NCBI RefSeq assembly: GCF_007829835.1
Contig: NZ_VIWP01000004.1
Span: 310,001-374,000 of the forward strand
DNA length: 64,000 nt
Direction: 5' to 3'
Source of the DNA: Neorhizobium alkalisoli
Lineage (GTDB): Bacteria > Pseudomonadota > Alphaproteobacteria > Rhizobiales > Rhizobiaceae
In this document: positions 25,732 through 35,253 of the stretch, piece after piece
How positions within the stretch are numbered: the stretch's first letter is position 1
Layout of the letters: each line of letters begins with the position of its first letter
The notes under the pieces: model-generated
Seen by the model: only the letters and a program-made list of their open reading frames with translations
What the model was told of the DNA's origin: nothing
Database searches by the model: none
Translations under genes and position numbers: made by a program

Positions 25732-27507
25732 ATGCGCGATATTGCCGAAATACAGGAACGTATCTCCGAAGCGTTCGCGTCTTCCGCGTCTGTCGACGTC
25801 GTTGAAACGACCGTCGAGCAGAGAGTGCCTCCTATTGGCCTCGGTTCAGAGGCAAAGCCGGCATCCCGCAGCTCGATCGGCGGCCTGCTGGCCCGCATCG
25901 TGCAATGGCGGCGCAGCACGCCATCCGCAAGGCTTCAACGGGATCTGAAGAATGCCGAGGCGGAAAGTGCCGCCAAGTCGCGCCAGATCGCCACCGTCGT
26001 CCACGAGCTTCGCACACCGCTCAACGGCATTTTGGGCATGACCCATCTCTTCGGCCAGACACGGCTCACCGCCGAGCAGCAGAATTACCTGAGCGGCATC
26101 CGCCAGTCTGGTTATGCGCTCGCTCAGCTGGTCGAGGATCTTCTCGATTATTCCACGCTGGAGGCCGGTCGTTTCCGGCTGAACACCCGCGCCGCAGACC
26201 TGCGCCAGCTGATCGAAGGCGTGGTCGAAATGCTGGCGCCGCGGGCCCACGGCAAACGCATCGAAATAGCGGCCACGGTGTCGGCCGAAGTGCCGGAACT
26301 TCTCGATATCGACCCCGCGCGTCTGCGCCAGGTTCTGTTCAACGTCGTTGGCAATGCGGTGAAATTCACCACGATCGGTGGCGTCCTCGTTCGTGTGCTG
26401 CTTGAAGAGAGCGGCATGATTGCGATCTCCGTCGCCGATACCGGCCCCGGAATGACACCCGAAGAGCAGATACGGATATTTGGTGAATACGAACAGGTCG
26501 GCTCTGCCGAGGCGCGCAGCGAAGGTACGGGCCTTGGCCTCGGCATCGCGTCCCGCATCCTGTCCGAATTCGGTGGTTCGCTCTCCGTCACCAGCCGCAA
26601 GGGAACCGGCAGCACCTTCATTATCCGCTTCCCGCTGCGACTTGCCGAAGATGCGGCAGCGGGGGATCACGATCGCAGCCGTGCGCTGCTGCGATCGCGC
26701 GTCCTTCTGCTCGCACCGGAGGGCCCGGCGGCCATCGCCACCGTCGCCAGCATCGAAACACTCGGCGGCGTCTGCCGCCATGTATCGAGCCCGCAGAATG
26801 TCCAGATGCTGATCGACCGCGCCGCCGCCATCGGCTCGCCCTATACCGACCTGATCGTCGATCACCGGCTGGCATCCGAATATGCCTGCGAGCCGTCCCA
26901 TTCGGCGCTGCACCGTATCCTTCTCGTCAATCCGGAAGAGCGCGCCTCGCAGCCGCAGGACTTCTTCGATGCCTGGCTGATCCGGCCGCTGCGCGAAAAG
27001 TCGCTGATCGACGTCCTGAGCGGTCGCCTGCGCGGATTCGGGACGCGTGACGCCTTTGCCGACAGGGCAGCACCGTCCGCACCGCCTCCGAAACAGGAGG
27101 AGAAGGTCGATCAGGAAGTCGGTCTCGACATCCTTCTCGGCGAGGATGATCCGGTCAATGCCATGCTGGTCTCCGCTATCCTGCGCAAGGCGGGGCATCG
27201 GGTGAGGCTGATGGGGGATTTTCCATCCCTGACGGGTGCGTTGGGCGAGGCGGCGGCCGATCTGGTGATTTGTGACATGCATATGCCCGGCGGCACGATC
27301 GTCGATTTTCTCACCCATCGGGCCGCTGTCGACGTGCGTGACGTCCCCGTCGTCGTGCTGACCGGCGACAGCCGCGGCGAAGCGCGCCGCAAGGTGATCG
27401 AACACGGCGCGTGCAAAGTGCTGCAGAAGCCGGTGGATCCGGGCGTGCTGATCGAGGAAGTGCGACTTCTTGGCCGCACTGCGGTGGAACTGAAACAGGC
27501 GCGTTGA
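25732..27507 (+). CDS. Soluble hybrid histidine kinase with degenerate and active receiver domains
   Basis: The 591-residue protein has no clear membrane segment. HisKA carries the phospho-acceptor His91 in VHELRTPLNGI. The HATPase_c domain includes the N-box NVVGNAVKFT, the G1 box VADTGPGM and the G2 box GTGLGLGIAS. A middle region (about residues 323-425) looks like a pseudo-receiver: VLLLAPEG lacks the acidic pair, and RPLREK replaces the Lys-Pro. A C-terminal receiver is intact, with GEDD, Asp515 in CDMHMP and Lys in LQKPVDPG. The start ATG 25732 is the first in the frame beyond lspA with a plausible context. The signal and partner are unknown. Confidence 0.88.
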   Translation: MRDIAEIQERISEAFASSASVDVVETTVEQRVPPIGLGSEAKPASRSSIGGLLARIVQWRRSTPSARLQRDLKNAEAESAAKSRQIATVVHELRTPLNGILGMTHLFGQTRLTAEQQNYLSGIRQSGYALAQLVEDLLDYSTLEAGRFRLNTRAADLRQLIEGVVEMLAPRAHGKRIEIAATVSAEVPELLDIDPARLRQVLFNVVGNAVKFTTIGGVLVRVLLEESGMIAISVADTGPGMTPEEQIRIFGEYEQVGSAEARSEGTGLGLGIASRILSEFGGSLSVTSRKGTGSTFIIRFPLRLAEDAAAGDHDRSRALLRSRVLLLAPEGPAAIATVASIETLGGVCRHVSSPQNVQMLIDRAAAIGSPYTDLIVDHRLASEYACEPSHSALHRILLVNPEERASQPQDFFDAWLIRPLREKSLIDVLSGRLRGFGTRDAFADRAAPSAPPPKQEEKVDQEVGLDILLGEDDPVNAMLVSAILRKAGHRVRLMGDFPSLTGALGEAAADLVICDMHMPGGTIVDFLTHRAAVDVRDVPVVVLTGDSRGEARRKVIEHGACKVLQKPVDPGVLIEEVRLLGRTAVELKQAR

Positions 27508-27618
27508 CCTGTCCGTTGACGCTGAGGTTCCCAGTTCCTATTATGACAGTCTCTGTCACGTTCCTGTAGCAGAGAGATGTTTTATGACGGTGATCGAACC
27601 GGGACGGGGAAAATCACC

Positions 27619-28509
27619 ATGGCACTTGAGCTCCTGAACCGCGAATTGACCCCAGAAGCAAACCAGGCACCGGCGCCTATCCCGGAAAGCGGCGATGTAT
27701 TCGGCCGCATTGGCTCGCTGGAAACGCGGCTTGCGCGCAACGATCGTGAGATCGATGCAGCACAATCCGTACGTTTTCGCGTTTTTGCCGAAGAAATGCA
27801 TGCGAAACTCAGCCCCGAGGCAATGGCCCGCCGGCGGGATTTCGACAAGTATGACGAATTCTGCGACCACCTTCTCGTCGTCGACAATGCCATAGAAGGC
27901 GAGATCGAAGACCAGATCGTCGGCACGTATCGCCTGCTGCGGCAGGAAGTGGCGATGGCGAACGGCGGGTTCTATTCGGCCTCCGAATATGACATCGAGC
28001 CGCTTCTCGCCCGCCATCCGGACAAGCAGTTCATGGAGCTCGGCCGCTCCTGCGTTCTGCCGCAACACCGCACCAAGCGCACCGTCGAGCTTCTCTGGCA
28101 GGGCAACTGGTCCTATTCGGTCAAGCACGGCATGGGCGCCATGTTCGGCTGCGCTTCCTTCTCGGGCACCAACCCGCAGGAACATGCGCTGGCCCTGTCC
28201 TTCCTGCACCATACGGTGCTCGGCAAGGAGGAATGGGCGGTCTCGGCTCTGCCCGAGCTTTATACCAACATGGATCTGATGCCTTTCGACGACATCAACG
28301 CGCGCCGGGCTGTCACGACACTGCCGCCGCTGATCAAGGGTTATCTGCGTCTCGGCGCAATGGTCGGCAATGGCGCGGTCATCGACCACGCCTTCAACAC
28401 GACCGACGTGCTGATCGTCCTGCCGATCGCGTCGATTTCCGAGCGTTATGTTGCCCATTACGGCGCCGACGCCAACCGCTTCGCCACCAAGTCCGGCGAC
28501 CCGATCTAA
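27619..28509 (+). CDS. olsB: OlsB, L-ornithine N-alpha-acyltransferase (ornithine lipid synthesis)
   Basis: OlsB moves a 3-hydroxyacyl group from ACP to the alpha-amino group of ornithine, giving lyso-ornithine lipid. The 296-residue product (start ATG 27619) has the size I recall for rhizobial OlsB. Its GNAT-like pattern includes RIGSLETRLARNDREIDAAQSVRFRVF, VGTYRLLRQ, FMELGRSCVLPQHRTKRTVELLWQG and DDINARRAVTTLPPLIKGYLRLGA. An in-frame ATG at 27577 has poorer context. The partner acyltransferase olsA lies 23 kb away at 51931. The 3' end overlaps the stop of the opposite-strand PIN toxin gene by 4 bp. Confidence 0.88.
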   Translation: MALELLNRELTPEANQAPAPIPESGDVFGRIGSLETRLARNDREIDAAQSVRFRVFAEEMHAKLSPEAMARRRDFDKYDEFCDHLLVVDNAIEGEIEDQIVGTYRLLRQEVAMANGGFYSASEYDIEPLLARHPDKQFMELGRSCVLPQHRTKRTVELLWQGNWSYSVKHGMGAMFGCASFSGTNPQEHALALSFLHHTVLGKEEWAVSALPELYTNMDLMPFDDINARRAVTTLPPLIKGYLRLGAMVGNGAVIDHAFNTTDVLIVLPIASISERYVAHYGADANRFATKSGDPI

Positions 28510-28895
28510 AGGACCAGCCGGACCGGAGCATCGTATTGCGCCATCGCTGCGTCGGAGGTGAGAAGGATCATCTCCTCCGACATGGCCTGCGCAATGAGGA
28601 TCCGGTCGAACGGGTCCTTGTGGATGGCAGGGAGCGAAACAGTTCTCAAACCGTGCGCCGCAGTCACGGGAACTTCTCTGAAGTCGTTATCTATCAGCTT
28701 TTCGTACAGAAGCATCGGAGGTAGCGCCAAGCGCGCTCTGCCGGAGGCGTGCTTGATAGATAGTTCCCAGATGCTTGCCGAACTGAAGTAGATGATATTG
28801 TCGGGATTTTCGATTGCGCCGCGTGCCATCGCCGGTAATCGGTCTGACGCCCCGACAAGCCAGACCAGCAGGTGAGAATCCAGAAGCACCTTCAC
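28506..28895 (-). CDS. PIN-domain toxin of a type II toxin-antitoxin pair (VapC-like)
   Basis: This 129-residue PIN nuclease has acidic residues at Asp6 (LLDSHLLVWLV), the Glu of SIWELSIK, the Asp of DPFDRILIAQA and the Asp of LLTSDAAM, which form the metal site. VapC-like toxins cleave RNA, often tRNA. The start overlaps the antitoxin stop by 4 bp (ATGA), as is usual for such pairs. Its stop overlaps the end of olsB by 4 bp on the opposite strand. All catalytic residues look intact, so it is probably active. Confidence 0.88.
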   Translation of the reverse strand: MKVLLDSHLLVWLVGASDRLPAMARGAIENPDNIIYFSSASIWELSIKHASGRARLALPPMLLYEKLIDNDFREVPVTAAHGLRTVSLPAIHKDPFDRILIAQAMSEEMILLTSDAAMAQYDAPVRLVL

Positions 28896-29161
28896 TTGCT
28901 ATTGCCGTAAAAGAGCTCCTCGATCTCCTTGTCCAAGGCCTTATCCAGGTCTTCTGGAATAAAGAATTGCCCATCCAGAAAGCCGATCCGCCGCTTTTTC
29001 TTAGGTGCTTCCGCTGTCTCTGCAGTCGGGGATGTCTCAACCGGCACCACTTTCACCAGCGGCTTCCCATCCTTTTCGATGACGAAACCTTCACCCTTCG
29101 CCGCCTCGTCAGCGAGCTGCGACAGATCTTCCTGGGCCTGGGCAATATTCACGGTTTTCAT
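28892..29161 (-). CDS. Phd/YefM-family antitoxin
   Basis: The 89-residue product starts MKTVNIAQAQEDLSQLADEAAKGEG, the N-terminal Phd/YefM DNA-binding fold, then VIEKDGKPLVKVVPV. A Lys-rich linker (KKKRRIGFLDGQF) leads into an acidic C-terminal helix that should wrap the toxin. ATG 29161 is chosen (GGAG 10 nt upstream); ATG 29167 would add two residues. With the PIN gene it forms a complete two-gene module that probably represses its own promoter. Confidence 0.88.
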   Translation of the reverse strand: MKTVNIAQAQEDLSQLADEAAKGEGFVIEKDGKPLVKVVPVETSPTAETAEAPKKKRRIGFLDGQFFIPEDLDKALDKEIEELFYGNSK

Positions 29162-29226
29162 GAGCATGCGCTCCGGGTGAATGTCTTCTCAGACTAATCC
29201 ACCCGGAGCGCCATTTCAAGAAAGCC

Positions 29227-31536
29227 TTACGACCCGGAGTTGTAGGCGGCGATGGCTGCCATGTTGACGATATCCGAATCCTTGGCGCCCATCTGGGTGA
29301 TCTGCACCGACTTGTCGAGGCCGACGAGAAGCGGGCCGATGACGGTCGAGGCGCCGAGTTCCTGCAGCATGCGGGTGGCGATCGAAGCCGAATGGATCGC
29401 CGGCATGACGAGGACATTGGCCGTGCCGGAAAGACGGCAGAACGGATACTGCTCCATCCGGTGCGCATTGAGCGCCACGTCGGCCGCCATTTCGCCGTCA
29501 TACTCGAAATCAACCCGCCGGCCGTCGAGGATCTTGACCGCTTCGCGGACGCGTTCCGACCGTTCGCCGATAGGCTGGCCGAAGGTCGAATAGGCAAGCA
29601 AGGCGACACGCGGCTCGTAACCCATGCGCCTGGCGACCCGTGCGGCCTCGACGGCGATATCGGCGATCTGCTCGGCATTCGGCATGTCGTGCACGGCCGT
29701 GTCGGCCACGAAGATCGTCCGGCCGCGGGCAACCACGATCGAAACGCCGATCACCTTATGGCCCGGCTTCACGTCGATGCAGCGGCGTACGTCGGAAAGC
29801 GCCGTTGCATAATTGCGGGTCGTGCCCGTCACCATCGCATCCGCATCGCCCGTCGCCACCATGGTGGCGGCAAAATGGTTGCGGTCGTTATGGATCAGGC
29901 GCTGCACGTCGCGCAGCAGAAAGCCCTGGCGCTGCAGGCGCTCGTAGAGATAGTCGATATAGGTATCGACGCGATCGGAAATGCGCGCGTTGACGATCTC
30001 GATGCCCGGCCGGTCGAGGTCGATACCGGCCTTTTCGGCCGTCGCGCGGATCACGTCGTCACGGCCGAGCAGGATCGCCGTGCCGAGCTTGTGATGGGTG
30101 AAGGTGACGGCGGCGCGCATCACCTGTTCTTCCTCCGCCTCGGCAAAGACGACGCGCTTCGGGAAACGCTTAACGCGGTCGTAGATCCCTTGCGTTGTCG
30201 CGGCGATCGGGTCGCGGCGGGCGGAAAGCTCTGCGGCGTAGGCGCCGAGATCCGGAATGTCCTTCTGCGCTACGCCGCTTTCCATCGCAGCCTTCGCAAC
30301 GGCGACCGGGATCGCCGAGATCAGCCGCGGATCGAACGGAACCGGGATGATGTACTGGGCGCCGAAACGCGGACGATTGCCCTGATAGGCGGCGGCAACA
30401 TCATCCGGCACGTCCTCACGGGCGAGATCGGCCAGTGCCTGGGCGGCGGCGATCTTCATTGCATCGTTGATCTGGCGGGCTCGCACATCGAGCGCGCCGC
30501 GGAAGATGTAGGGGAAGCCAAGCACATTGTTGACCTGGTTCGGATAGTCCGAACGGCCGGTCGCCATGATCGCGTCGTCGCGGATGCGGGCGACTTCTTC
30601 CGGGGTGATTTCCGGGTCGGGATTGGCCATCGCAAAAATGATCGGCTTCGGCGCCAGCGAACGGATCATCTCTTCGGTAAAGGCGCCCTTCTGGGAAAGG
30701 CCGAACACGACGTCGGCACCCTTCATGGCTTCTTCCAGCGAACGGCTGTCGGTCTTCACCGCATGCGCGCTCTTCCACTGGTTCATGCCCTCGGTGCGGC
30801 CCTGGTAGATGACGCCCTTTGTGTCACAGAGCGTGATATTGGCCGGGTTGAAACCCATGGCCTTGATCAGCTCGACGCAGGCGATCGCCGCCGCACCCGC
30901 GCCGTTGCAGACGAGCTTGGTGGTCTTCAGGTCGCGGCCGGTCAATTCCAGCGCGTTGATCAGGCCGGCGGCGGCGATGATCGCGGTGCCGTGCTGGTCG
31001 TCATGGAAGACCGGGATGTCCATCAGCTCGCGCAGGCGGCTTTCGATGATAAAACATTCCGGAGCCTTGATGTCCTCAAGATTGATGCCGCCGAAGGAGG
31101 GCCCGAGAAAACGCACGCAGTTGATGAACTCGTCGACATTTTCGGTATCGACTTCGAGGTCGATCGAATCCACGTCGGCAAAGCGCTTGAACAGGACGGA
31201 CTTGCCTTCCATGACCGGCTTCGAGGCCAGCGCCCCGAGATTGCCGAGGCCGAGAATGGCCGTGCCGTTGGAGATGACGGCCACCATATTGCCGCGCGTC
31301 GTATAATCATAGGCAGTCGCCGGATTGGCGGCGATCGCCAGGACCGGCACTGCGACACCCGGCGAATAGGCAAGCGACAGGTCGCGCTGTGTCGCCATCG
31401 GCTTGGTCGGGGTGATTTCCAGCTTGCCGGGACGACCTTCGGAGTGGAAGTCCAGCGCTTCCTGTTCCGTCACCGATGCGCGGTTGCGGCTAACCTTGCC
31501 GCTGTTCTTGTCATTGCTCGGACCATTCACGGGCAT
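29227..31536 (-). CDS. maeB: NADP-dependent malic enzyme with C-terminal phosphotransacetylase-like domain
   Basis: Malic enzyme converts malate to pyruvate and CO2, feeding acetyl-CoA and NADPH supply. The 769-residue protein has the malic domain (SLAYSPGVAVPVLAIAANP near residue 50, FHDDQHGTAI near 165) and an NAD(P)-binding fold (VCNGAGAAAIACVELIKAMG). A C-terminal PTA-like domain runs from about 440 on. This three-part form is typical of Rhizobiaceae (DME/TME type). The start at 31536 has GAGAGGAAC directly upstream; the open frame continues to 32280 only as antisense of mutS. NADP versus NAD preference is by analogy. Confidence 0.94.
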   Translation of the reverse strand: MPVNGPSNDKNSGKVSRNRASVTEQEALDFHSEGRPGKLEITPTKPMATQRDLSLAYSPGVAVPVLAIAANPATAYDYTTRGNMVAVISNGTAILGLGNLGALASKPVMEGKSVLFKRFADVDSIDLEVDTENVDEFINCVRFLGPSFGGINLEDIKAPECFIIESRLRELMDIPVFHDDQHGTAIIAAAGLINALELTGRDLKTTKLVCNGAGAAAIACVELIKAMGFNPANITLCDTKGVIYQGRTEGMNQWKSAHAVKTDSRSLEEAMKGADVVFGLSQKGAFTEEMIRSLAPKPIIFAMANPDPEITPEEVARIRDDAIMATGRSDYPNQVNNVLGFPYIFRGALDVRARQINDAMKIAAAQALADLAREDVPDDVAAAYQGNRPRFGAQYIIPVPFDPRLISAIPVAVAKAAMESGVAQKDIPDLGAYAAELSARRDPIAATTQGIYDRVKRFPKRVVFAEAEEEQVMRAAVTFTHHKLGTAILLGRDDVIRATAEKAGIDLDRPGIEIVNARISDRVDTYIDYLYERLQRQGFLLRDVQRLIHNDRNHFAATMVATGDADAMVTGTTRNYATALSDVRRCIDVKPGHKVIGVSIVVARGRTIFVADTAVHDMPNAEQIADIAVEAARVARRMGYEPRVALLAYSTFGQPIGERSERVREAVKILDGRRVDFEYDGEMAADVALNAHRMEQYPFCRLSGTANVLVMPAIHSASIATRMLQELGASTVIGPLLVGLDKSVQITQMGAKDSDIVNMAAIAAYNSGS

Positions 31537-31629
31537 GTTCCTCTCCAGCTTTTTGTGGGCAGCCGTCCGTTGGAGGCCTGCGGATGTTGTCTTTAAGGGG
31601 TCAACACCGATAGTGTCGCCACTCCCAGC

Positions 31630-34383
31630 GTGCAACAAAAAATCGTTTCCGTGACCCAGTTTGAAAGATTCTCCATCGAAGCCCTGACTGCCGCCCAACT
31701 GGCGACGGAAGAGAGCCGCGCATCGGCCACGCCGATGATGGAACAATATATCGAGATCAAGGCCAACAACCCAGGGTCGATGCTCTTCTACCGGATGGGC
31801 GACTTCTACGAGCTGTTCTTCGAGGACGCTGTGGACGCGTCGCGAGCGCTCGGCATCACGCTGACGCGGCGCGGCCAGCACATGGGGATCGACATTCCGA
31901 TGTGCGGCGTGCCGGTCCATGCGGCCGACGATTATCTGCAGAAACTGATCGCTCTCGGCTTCCGCGTTGCCGTCTGCGAACAGGTGGAAGACCCTGCGGA
32001 AGCGAAGAAACGCGGCGGAAAATCGGTGGTGAAGCGCGATGTCGTGCGCCTCGTCACGCCCGGCACGATCACCGAGGAAAAGCTGCTCGTCGCCTCGGAA
32101 TCCAACTACCTGATGACGCTCGCGCGCATCAAGGGATCGACCGATCCGCAGATGGCGCTCGCCTGGATCGACATCTCGACCGGTGTCTTCCGACTGGCCG
32201 AAACAGATCCCTCGCGTCTGCTTGCCGATATCCTGCGCATCGACCCGCGCGAGCTGATCGTCCCCGACACGGCCTTCCATGATGCGTCCTTAAAACCCGT
32301 CTTCGACGTGCTCGGCCGCGTCGTCGTGCCGCAGCCTTCTGTCCTCTTCGATAGCGCAACCTCGGAAGGCCGCATCGCCCGTTATTTCGGTGTCGGCACG
32401 CTGGACGGCTTTGGCACTTTTTCCCGCGCGGAATTGGCTGCCGCTTCTGCTGCTGTCGCTTACGTCGAAAAGACCCAACTTGCCGAACGCCCGCCGCTCG
32501 GCCGGCCGGAGCGTGAAAGCGGCGCCTCGACGCTGTTCATCGACCCTGCCACCCGCGGCAATCTCGAACTCACCCGCACCCTGTCCGGCGAGCGCGACGG
32601 CACGCTGCTGAAGGCGATCGACCGTACGGTCACTGGCGGCGGCGCCCGCCTGCTGGCCGAACGGCTGATGTCGCCGCTGACGGATCCCGAGCGCATCAAT
32701 CTGCGGCTCGATTCCATCTCCTTCCTGATCGAGGAACCGGGCCTCTGCTCCGAACTGCGCTCGGCCCTCAAGCACGTGCCGGATATGCCGCGCGCCCTGT
32801 CGCGCCTCGCGCTCGACCGTGGCGGCCCGCGCGATCTCGGCGCCATCCTTGTCGGCCTCGAAGCCGCACGCGGGGTTGCCGCCTTCCTCGGCGAGGCCAT
32901 GCTGCCGGAAGAACTCTCCGCAGCTCTCACAGATTTGAAATCCCTGCCGGCGCAGGTCGAAAGCCTACTTGCCGAAACGCTTGCCGAAGAACTGCCACTC
33001 CTCAAGCGCGATGGCGGCTTCCTCGCCGATGGCGCCAATGCCGAGCTGGATCAGGTCCGTGCCCTGCGCGATCAGTCGCGAAAGGTGATCGCAGGTCTGC
33101 AGCTGGAATACGCGGAAGAGACCGGCATCAAGTCGCTGAAGATCAAGCACAACAATGTGCTCGGTTACTTCATTGAGGTCACGGCCGGAAATTCCGGCCC
33201 GATGACCGACACGCCGGAAGCCAAGGCGCGCTTCATCCATCGCCAGACGATGGCGAATGCCATGCGTTTTACCACAACGGAGCTTGCCGATCTCGAAAGC
33301 CGCATCGCCAATGCCGCCGACAAGGCGCTGACGATCGAGCTTGCCGCCTTCGACCACATGGTATCGGCCGTCACGGCTGAAGCCGAGGCGATCAAGGCCG
33401 GTGCCCGTGCGCTTGCCATCGTCGATGTCGCAGCCGGCCTCGCCATGCTGTCTGAGGAATGGGATTACCGCCGCCCGATCGTCGATGCGTCCCGTATGTT
33501 CGCGATCGAGGGCGGTCGCCATCCGGTCGTCGAGCAGGCTCTGCGCCGCCAGTCTTCCGGCCCGTTCATTGCCAATGAATGCGATCTTTCGCCCAAGGAT
33601 GGTGGCGAGTTCGGCGCACTCTGGCTGCTGACCGGCCCGAACATGGGCGGTAAGTCGACCTTCCTGCGCCAGAACGCACTGATCGCCATCCTCGCCCAGA
33701 TGGGCTCCTTTGTGCCGGCCGCATCCGCCCATATCGGCATCGTCGACCGCCTTTTCTCACGCGTCGGCGCTTCTGACGATCTCGCCCGCGGCCGTTCCAC
33801 CTTCATGGTGGAAATGGTCGAGACGGCAGCCATCCTCAATCAGGCGACCGACCGTTCGCTGGTCATCCTCGATGAAATCGGCCGCGGCACCGCCACCTTC
33901 GACGGCCTGTCGATCGCCTGGGCCGCCGTCGAGCATCTTCACGAAGGCAATCGCTGCCGCGGCCTGTTCGCCACCCATTTCCACGAACTCACCGTGCTTT
34001 CGGAAAAGCTCAGCCGGCTTTCCAACGCGACGATGAAGGTCCGCGAATGGGACGGTGAGGTCATCTTCCTGCACGAAGTTGGCCCGGGCGCCGCCGATCG
34101 TTCCTACGGTATCCAGGTCGCTCGTCTTGCCGGCCTTCCGGACTCGGTCGTTGCCCGCGCCCGCGATGTCCTGACACGGCTGGAGGATTCCGATCGCAAG
34201 AACCCGGCAAGCCAGCTGATCGACGATCTGCCGCTCTTCCAGGTCGCGGTGCGGAAGGAAGAGACGCGCCGTGGTGCTTCCAAGGTCGAAGAAAGCCTGA
34301 AGGCGATCAACCCGGACGAGATGAGCCCGCGCGAGGCATTGGATGCGCTTTATGCGCTGAAGAAGCAAATGGGAGAGAAGTAG
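31630..34383 (+). CDS. mutS: DNA mismatch repair protein MutS
   Basis: The 917-residue MutS has the mismatch-reading motif in domain I ([17 protein letters not shown]). It also has connector, lever and clamp domains, and the ATPase with Walker A GPNMGGKS at residues 669-676. Walker B is [16 protein letters not shown], followed by the ATHFHEL switch. The C-terminal MutL/dimer region ends in [23 protein letters not shown] at 31630 is taken as start; there is no clear ribosome site, and a GTG at 31651 is possible. It is divergent from maeB across 93 bp. Confidence 0.97.
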   Translation: MQQKIVSVTQFERFSIEALTAAQLATEESRASATPMMEQYIEIKANNPGSMLFYRMGDFYELFFEDAVDASRALGITLTRRGQHMGIDIPMCGVPVHAADDYLQKLIALGFRVAVCEQVEDPAEAKKRGGKSVVKRDVVRLVTPGTITEEKLLVASESNYLMTLARIKGSTDPQMALAWIDISTGVFRLAETDPSRLLADILRIDPRELIVPDTAFHDASLKPVFDVLGRVVVPQPSVLFDSATSEGRIARYFGVGTLDGFGTFSRAELAAASAAVAYVEKTQLAERPPLGRPERESGASTLFIDPATRGNLELTRTLSGERDGTLLKAIDRTVTGGGARLLAERLMSPLTDPERINLRLDSISFLIEEPGLCSELRSALKHVPDMPRALSRLALDRGGPRDLGAILVGLEAARGVAAFLGEAMLPEELSAALTDLKSLPAQVESLLAETLAEELPLLKRDGGFLADGANAELDQVRALRDQSRKVIAGLQLEYAEETGIKSLKIKHNNVLGYFIEVTAGNSGPMTDTPEAKARFIHRQTMANAMRFTTTELADLESRIANAADKALTIELAAFDHMVSAVTAEAEAIKAGARALAIVDVAAGLAMLSEEWDYRRPIVDASRMFAIEGGRHPVVEQALRRQSSGPFIANECDLSPKDGGEFGALWLLTGPNMGGKSTFLRQNALIAILAQMGSFVPAASAHIGIVDRLFSRVGASDDLARGRSTFMVEMVETAAILNQATDRSLVILDEIGRGTATFDGLSIAWAAVEHLHEGNRCRGLFATHFHELTVLSEKLSRLSNATMKVREWDGEVIFLHEVGPGAADRSYGIQVARLAGLPDSVVARARDVLTRLEDSDRKNPASQLIDDLPLFQVAVRKEETRRGASKVEESLKAINPDEMSPREALDALYALKKQMGEK

Positions 34384-34399
34384 GGCTGTAACCCATTGG

Positions 34400-34575
34400 C
34401 GGCACGGGGCGGGATACCCCCCTATGCCCTGCCGGGCATCTCCCCCACACGGGGGAGATCTGTCCGTGGCGACCTCTCGCTTCCCTCAGCGGTCGATGTC
34501 CGGGCGATGTACGAGCGCCCAGCCCATCTCCCCACCTGTGGGGGAGATGGCCGGCAGGCCAGAGGGGGGCGCCTC
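34400..34575. repeat. Rhizobial intergenic palindromic element (ATCTCCCCC type) after mutS
   Basis: Two strong palindromes lie between mutS and the GreA-like gene. ATCTCCCCC/GGGGGAGAT with loop ACAC is at 34438-34459, and CATCTCCCC/GGGGAGATG with a 7-nt loop is at 34525-34549. The GCCGGC-type and GGGCGC-rich flanks fit the RIME-like mosaic elements seen between rhizobial genes. No coding frame is convincing. It may also end mutS transcription. Confidence 0.75.
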
Positions 34576-34652
34576 ACATGCTGTTAACAATATTGGCATC
34601 CACCCTCCCGCTGCCCTATATTCCTGCTTTCGCGTCAAAATGGAGCCCCAGC

Positions 34653-35135
34653 GTGAGCGTCGCCTTCGTCAAGGAAGAGAGTGCCGAAACGGCCGCAGAA
34701 ACCCTGCTGCCGGATCGTGTCATCTCGCCCCATCTCAATCTGGTGACGGAAACCGGCCTCAAGGCGCTTGAAACCCAGCTGAAACAGGCGCGCGAAGCCT
34801 ATGAGGCGGCCCAGGCGGTCGAGGATATCAACGAGCGCCGGCGTCAGTCGGCCGGCCCCTTGCGCGATATTCGTTACCTGGCCGAACGCGTCCGCACCGC
34901 CGAACTCGTGGCGGTGCCGGCGTCGAACGACTTGGTCGCATTCGGCAGCACGGTCAAATTCAGCCGCGACGATGGCCGTGTCCAGACTTACCGCATCGTC
35001 GGCGAGGATGAAGCCGATCCGAAAGCGGGTTCCGTTTCCTATGTTTCGCCGGTTGCACGGGGCCTGATGGGCAAGACGGTCGGCGATCTGATCGTGATTG
35101 GTGATCAGGAACTTGAGGTTGTCGCCATTTCCTGA
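34653..35135 (+). CDS. GreA/GreB-family transcription factor
   Basis: The 160-residue protein has an N-terminal coiled coil (VTETGLKALETQLKQAREAYEAAQ) and a C-terminal FKBP-like domain (FGSTVKFSRDD..YRIVGEDEADPKAGSVSYVSPVARGLMGKTVGD) as in GreA/GreB. The acidic tip loop of classical GreA (GDLKENAEY) is replaced by EDINERRRQSA. Stimulation of transcript cleavage is therefore uncertain, and it may act on RNA polymerase like Rnk-type factors. GTG 34653 has GGAG 8 nt upstream; the frame extends to ATG 34578 inside the repeat. Confidence 0.8.
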   Translation: MSVAFVKEESAETAAETLLPDRVISPHLNLVTETGLKALETQLKQAREAYEAAQAVEDINERRRQSAGPLRDIRYLAERVRTAELVAVPASNDLVAFGSTVKFSRDDGRVQTYRIVGEDEADPKAGSVSYVSPVARGLMGKTVGDLIVIGDQELEVVAIS

Positions 35136-35253
35136 GGTTTTCAGACCGGGCCGCTAACCAAGACGTGCATTTCGGGTTAGCGATGGATTGAGATCGCCTG
35201 CGTGAAAGGGTATCTGGCTGTACCGCATCTCGAACAACAGGGCCTCTCCCGGC

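Noticed and set aside
29392..31596. 734-residue plus-strand frame opposite maeB
   Set aside because: It is antisense to the full length of malic enzyme, with His/Arg/Asp-rich composition and no motif.
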